A stretch of DNA of 9,800 bases from Gammaproteobacteria bacterium (GTDB lineage: Bacteria > Pseudomonadota > Gammaproteobacteria > J044). The notes beneath the pieces are model-generated. The model was not told the origin of the DNA. It did not search any database and saw nothing but the letters and a program-made list of their open reading frames with translations. A program made the position numbers and the translations under genes. Each line of letters begins with the position of its first letter. The first letter of the stretch is position 1. The DNA is taken from NCBI GenBank assembly GCA_003696465.1, contig RFHG01000019.1, positions 1 to 9,800 of the forward strand. Direction: 5' to 3'. Shown piece by piece: positions 9,649-9,800 of this stretch.

Positions 9649-9662
9649 AGTGAACACAAGGC

Positions 9663-9678
9663 ACTCGGACATACGAGT
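9663..9678 (+). repeat. Small inverted repeat in the pilA leader
   Basis: ACTCG (9663-9667) and CGAGT (9674-9678) are perfect 5-base arms around a 6-base loop in the predicted pilA leader RNA, 17 bases before the ribosome binding site AAGGAGA (9696-9702). It could stabilise the abundant pilin mRNA, but a stem this short is also likely by chance. Confidence 0.25.
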
Positions 9679-9708
9679 CACAACCAGCATCTCTCAAGGA
9701 GAAACGTC

Positions 9709-9800
9709 ATGAAGAAAGTACAGCAAGGCTTTACCCTCATCGAACTGATGATCGTGGTGGCCATCATCGGTATCCTCGCCGCCATTGCCATCCCGGCCTA
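9709..9800 (+). CDS. pilA: Type IVa major pilin PilA, N-terminal part
   Basis: Partial gene: 30 codons and two bases before the window ends. The product begins with a short basic leader MKKVQQG followed by FTLIELMIVVAIIGILAAIA, the classic class III prepilin signal. The prepilin peptidase PilD should cut between Gly7 and Phe8 and methylate the Phe; Glu12 becomes Glu5 of the mature pilin, needed for subunit alignment in the pilus. The hydrophobic segment is both membrane anchor and filament core. The AAGGAGA ribosome binding site (9696-9702) is 7 bases before the ATG. The six-residue-plus-Gly leader and the sigma-54 promoter beside pilSR favour the major pilin; a minor pilin or pseudopilin cannot be excluded without the C-terminal part. 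Confidence 0.93.
   Translation, partial: MKKVQQGFTLIELMIVVAIIGILAAIAIPA

Noticed and set aside
9527..9712. Short open frame of 61 codons in the pilR-pilA gap
   Set aside because: It lies over the operator repeats, the sigma-54 promoter and the pilA ribosome binding site, has no good ribosome binding site, and shows no recognisable protein sequence.

Overview
The window is a gene-dense, GC-rich piece of core chromosome from a Gammaproteobacterium. The order pgeF-rluD / bamD / pilS-pilR resembles the pseudomonad layout, and the GlnB, SucCD and type IVa pilin sequences are classic gammaproteobacterial types. A Chromatiales/Ectothiorhodospiraceae-like bacterium is my best guess, by inference only. 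I see no phage, insertion sequence, CRISPR array, tRNA or rRNA. No stretch over about 200 bases lacks a gene, and I found no frameshift.

Layout. On the minus strand, rluD (249-1199) reads into a partial pgeF (1-252) through a 4-base overlap. bamD (1262-2014) runs the other way from a 62-base divergent gap with a good extended -10 box. A minus-strand block follows, in transcription order sucC (6111-4942), sucD (4945-4073), nadE (4073-2430) and glnB (2356-2018). The first three overlap by 4 bases and 1 base; glnB follows after 73 bases. A 147-base divergent region (6112-6258) separates sucC from a plus-strand set: a small PP0621-type zinc-ribbon membrane protein (6259-6510), pilS (6507-8132) and pilR (8129-9511), all coupled by ATGA overlaps. 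A 197-base regulatory region then leads to the start of pilA (9709 to the window edge).

How the genes work together. PilS and PilR form a two-component system that switches on the sigma-54 promoter of pilin genes. The target is visible here: TGACAA/TTGTCA repeats (9509-9554), beginning on the pilR stop codon, lie upstream of a near-consensus -24/-12 promoter (9618-9634), a leader with a strong ribosome binding site, and a type IVa prepilin. The block between bamD and the pil genes joins TCA-cycle succinyl-CoA synthetase, glutamine-dependent NAD synthetase and the nitrogen/carbon sensor PII. The nadE-glnB pairing is the most suggestive linkage, because PII proteins have been reported to control glutamine-dependent NadE. 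RluD and BamD are housekeeping functions for ribosome modification and outer-membrane assembly.

I do not see a wholly novel system. The points most worth a second look are the nadE-glnB linkage, the metal-binding-type small protein coupled to PilS, and a second sigma-54 -24 element sitting on the predicted pilA transcription start.
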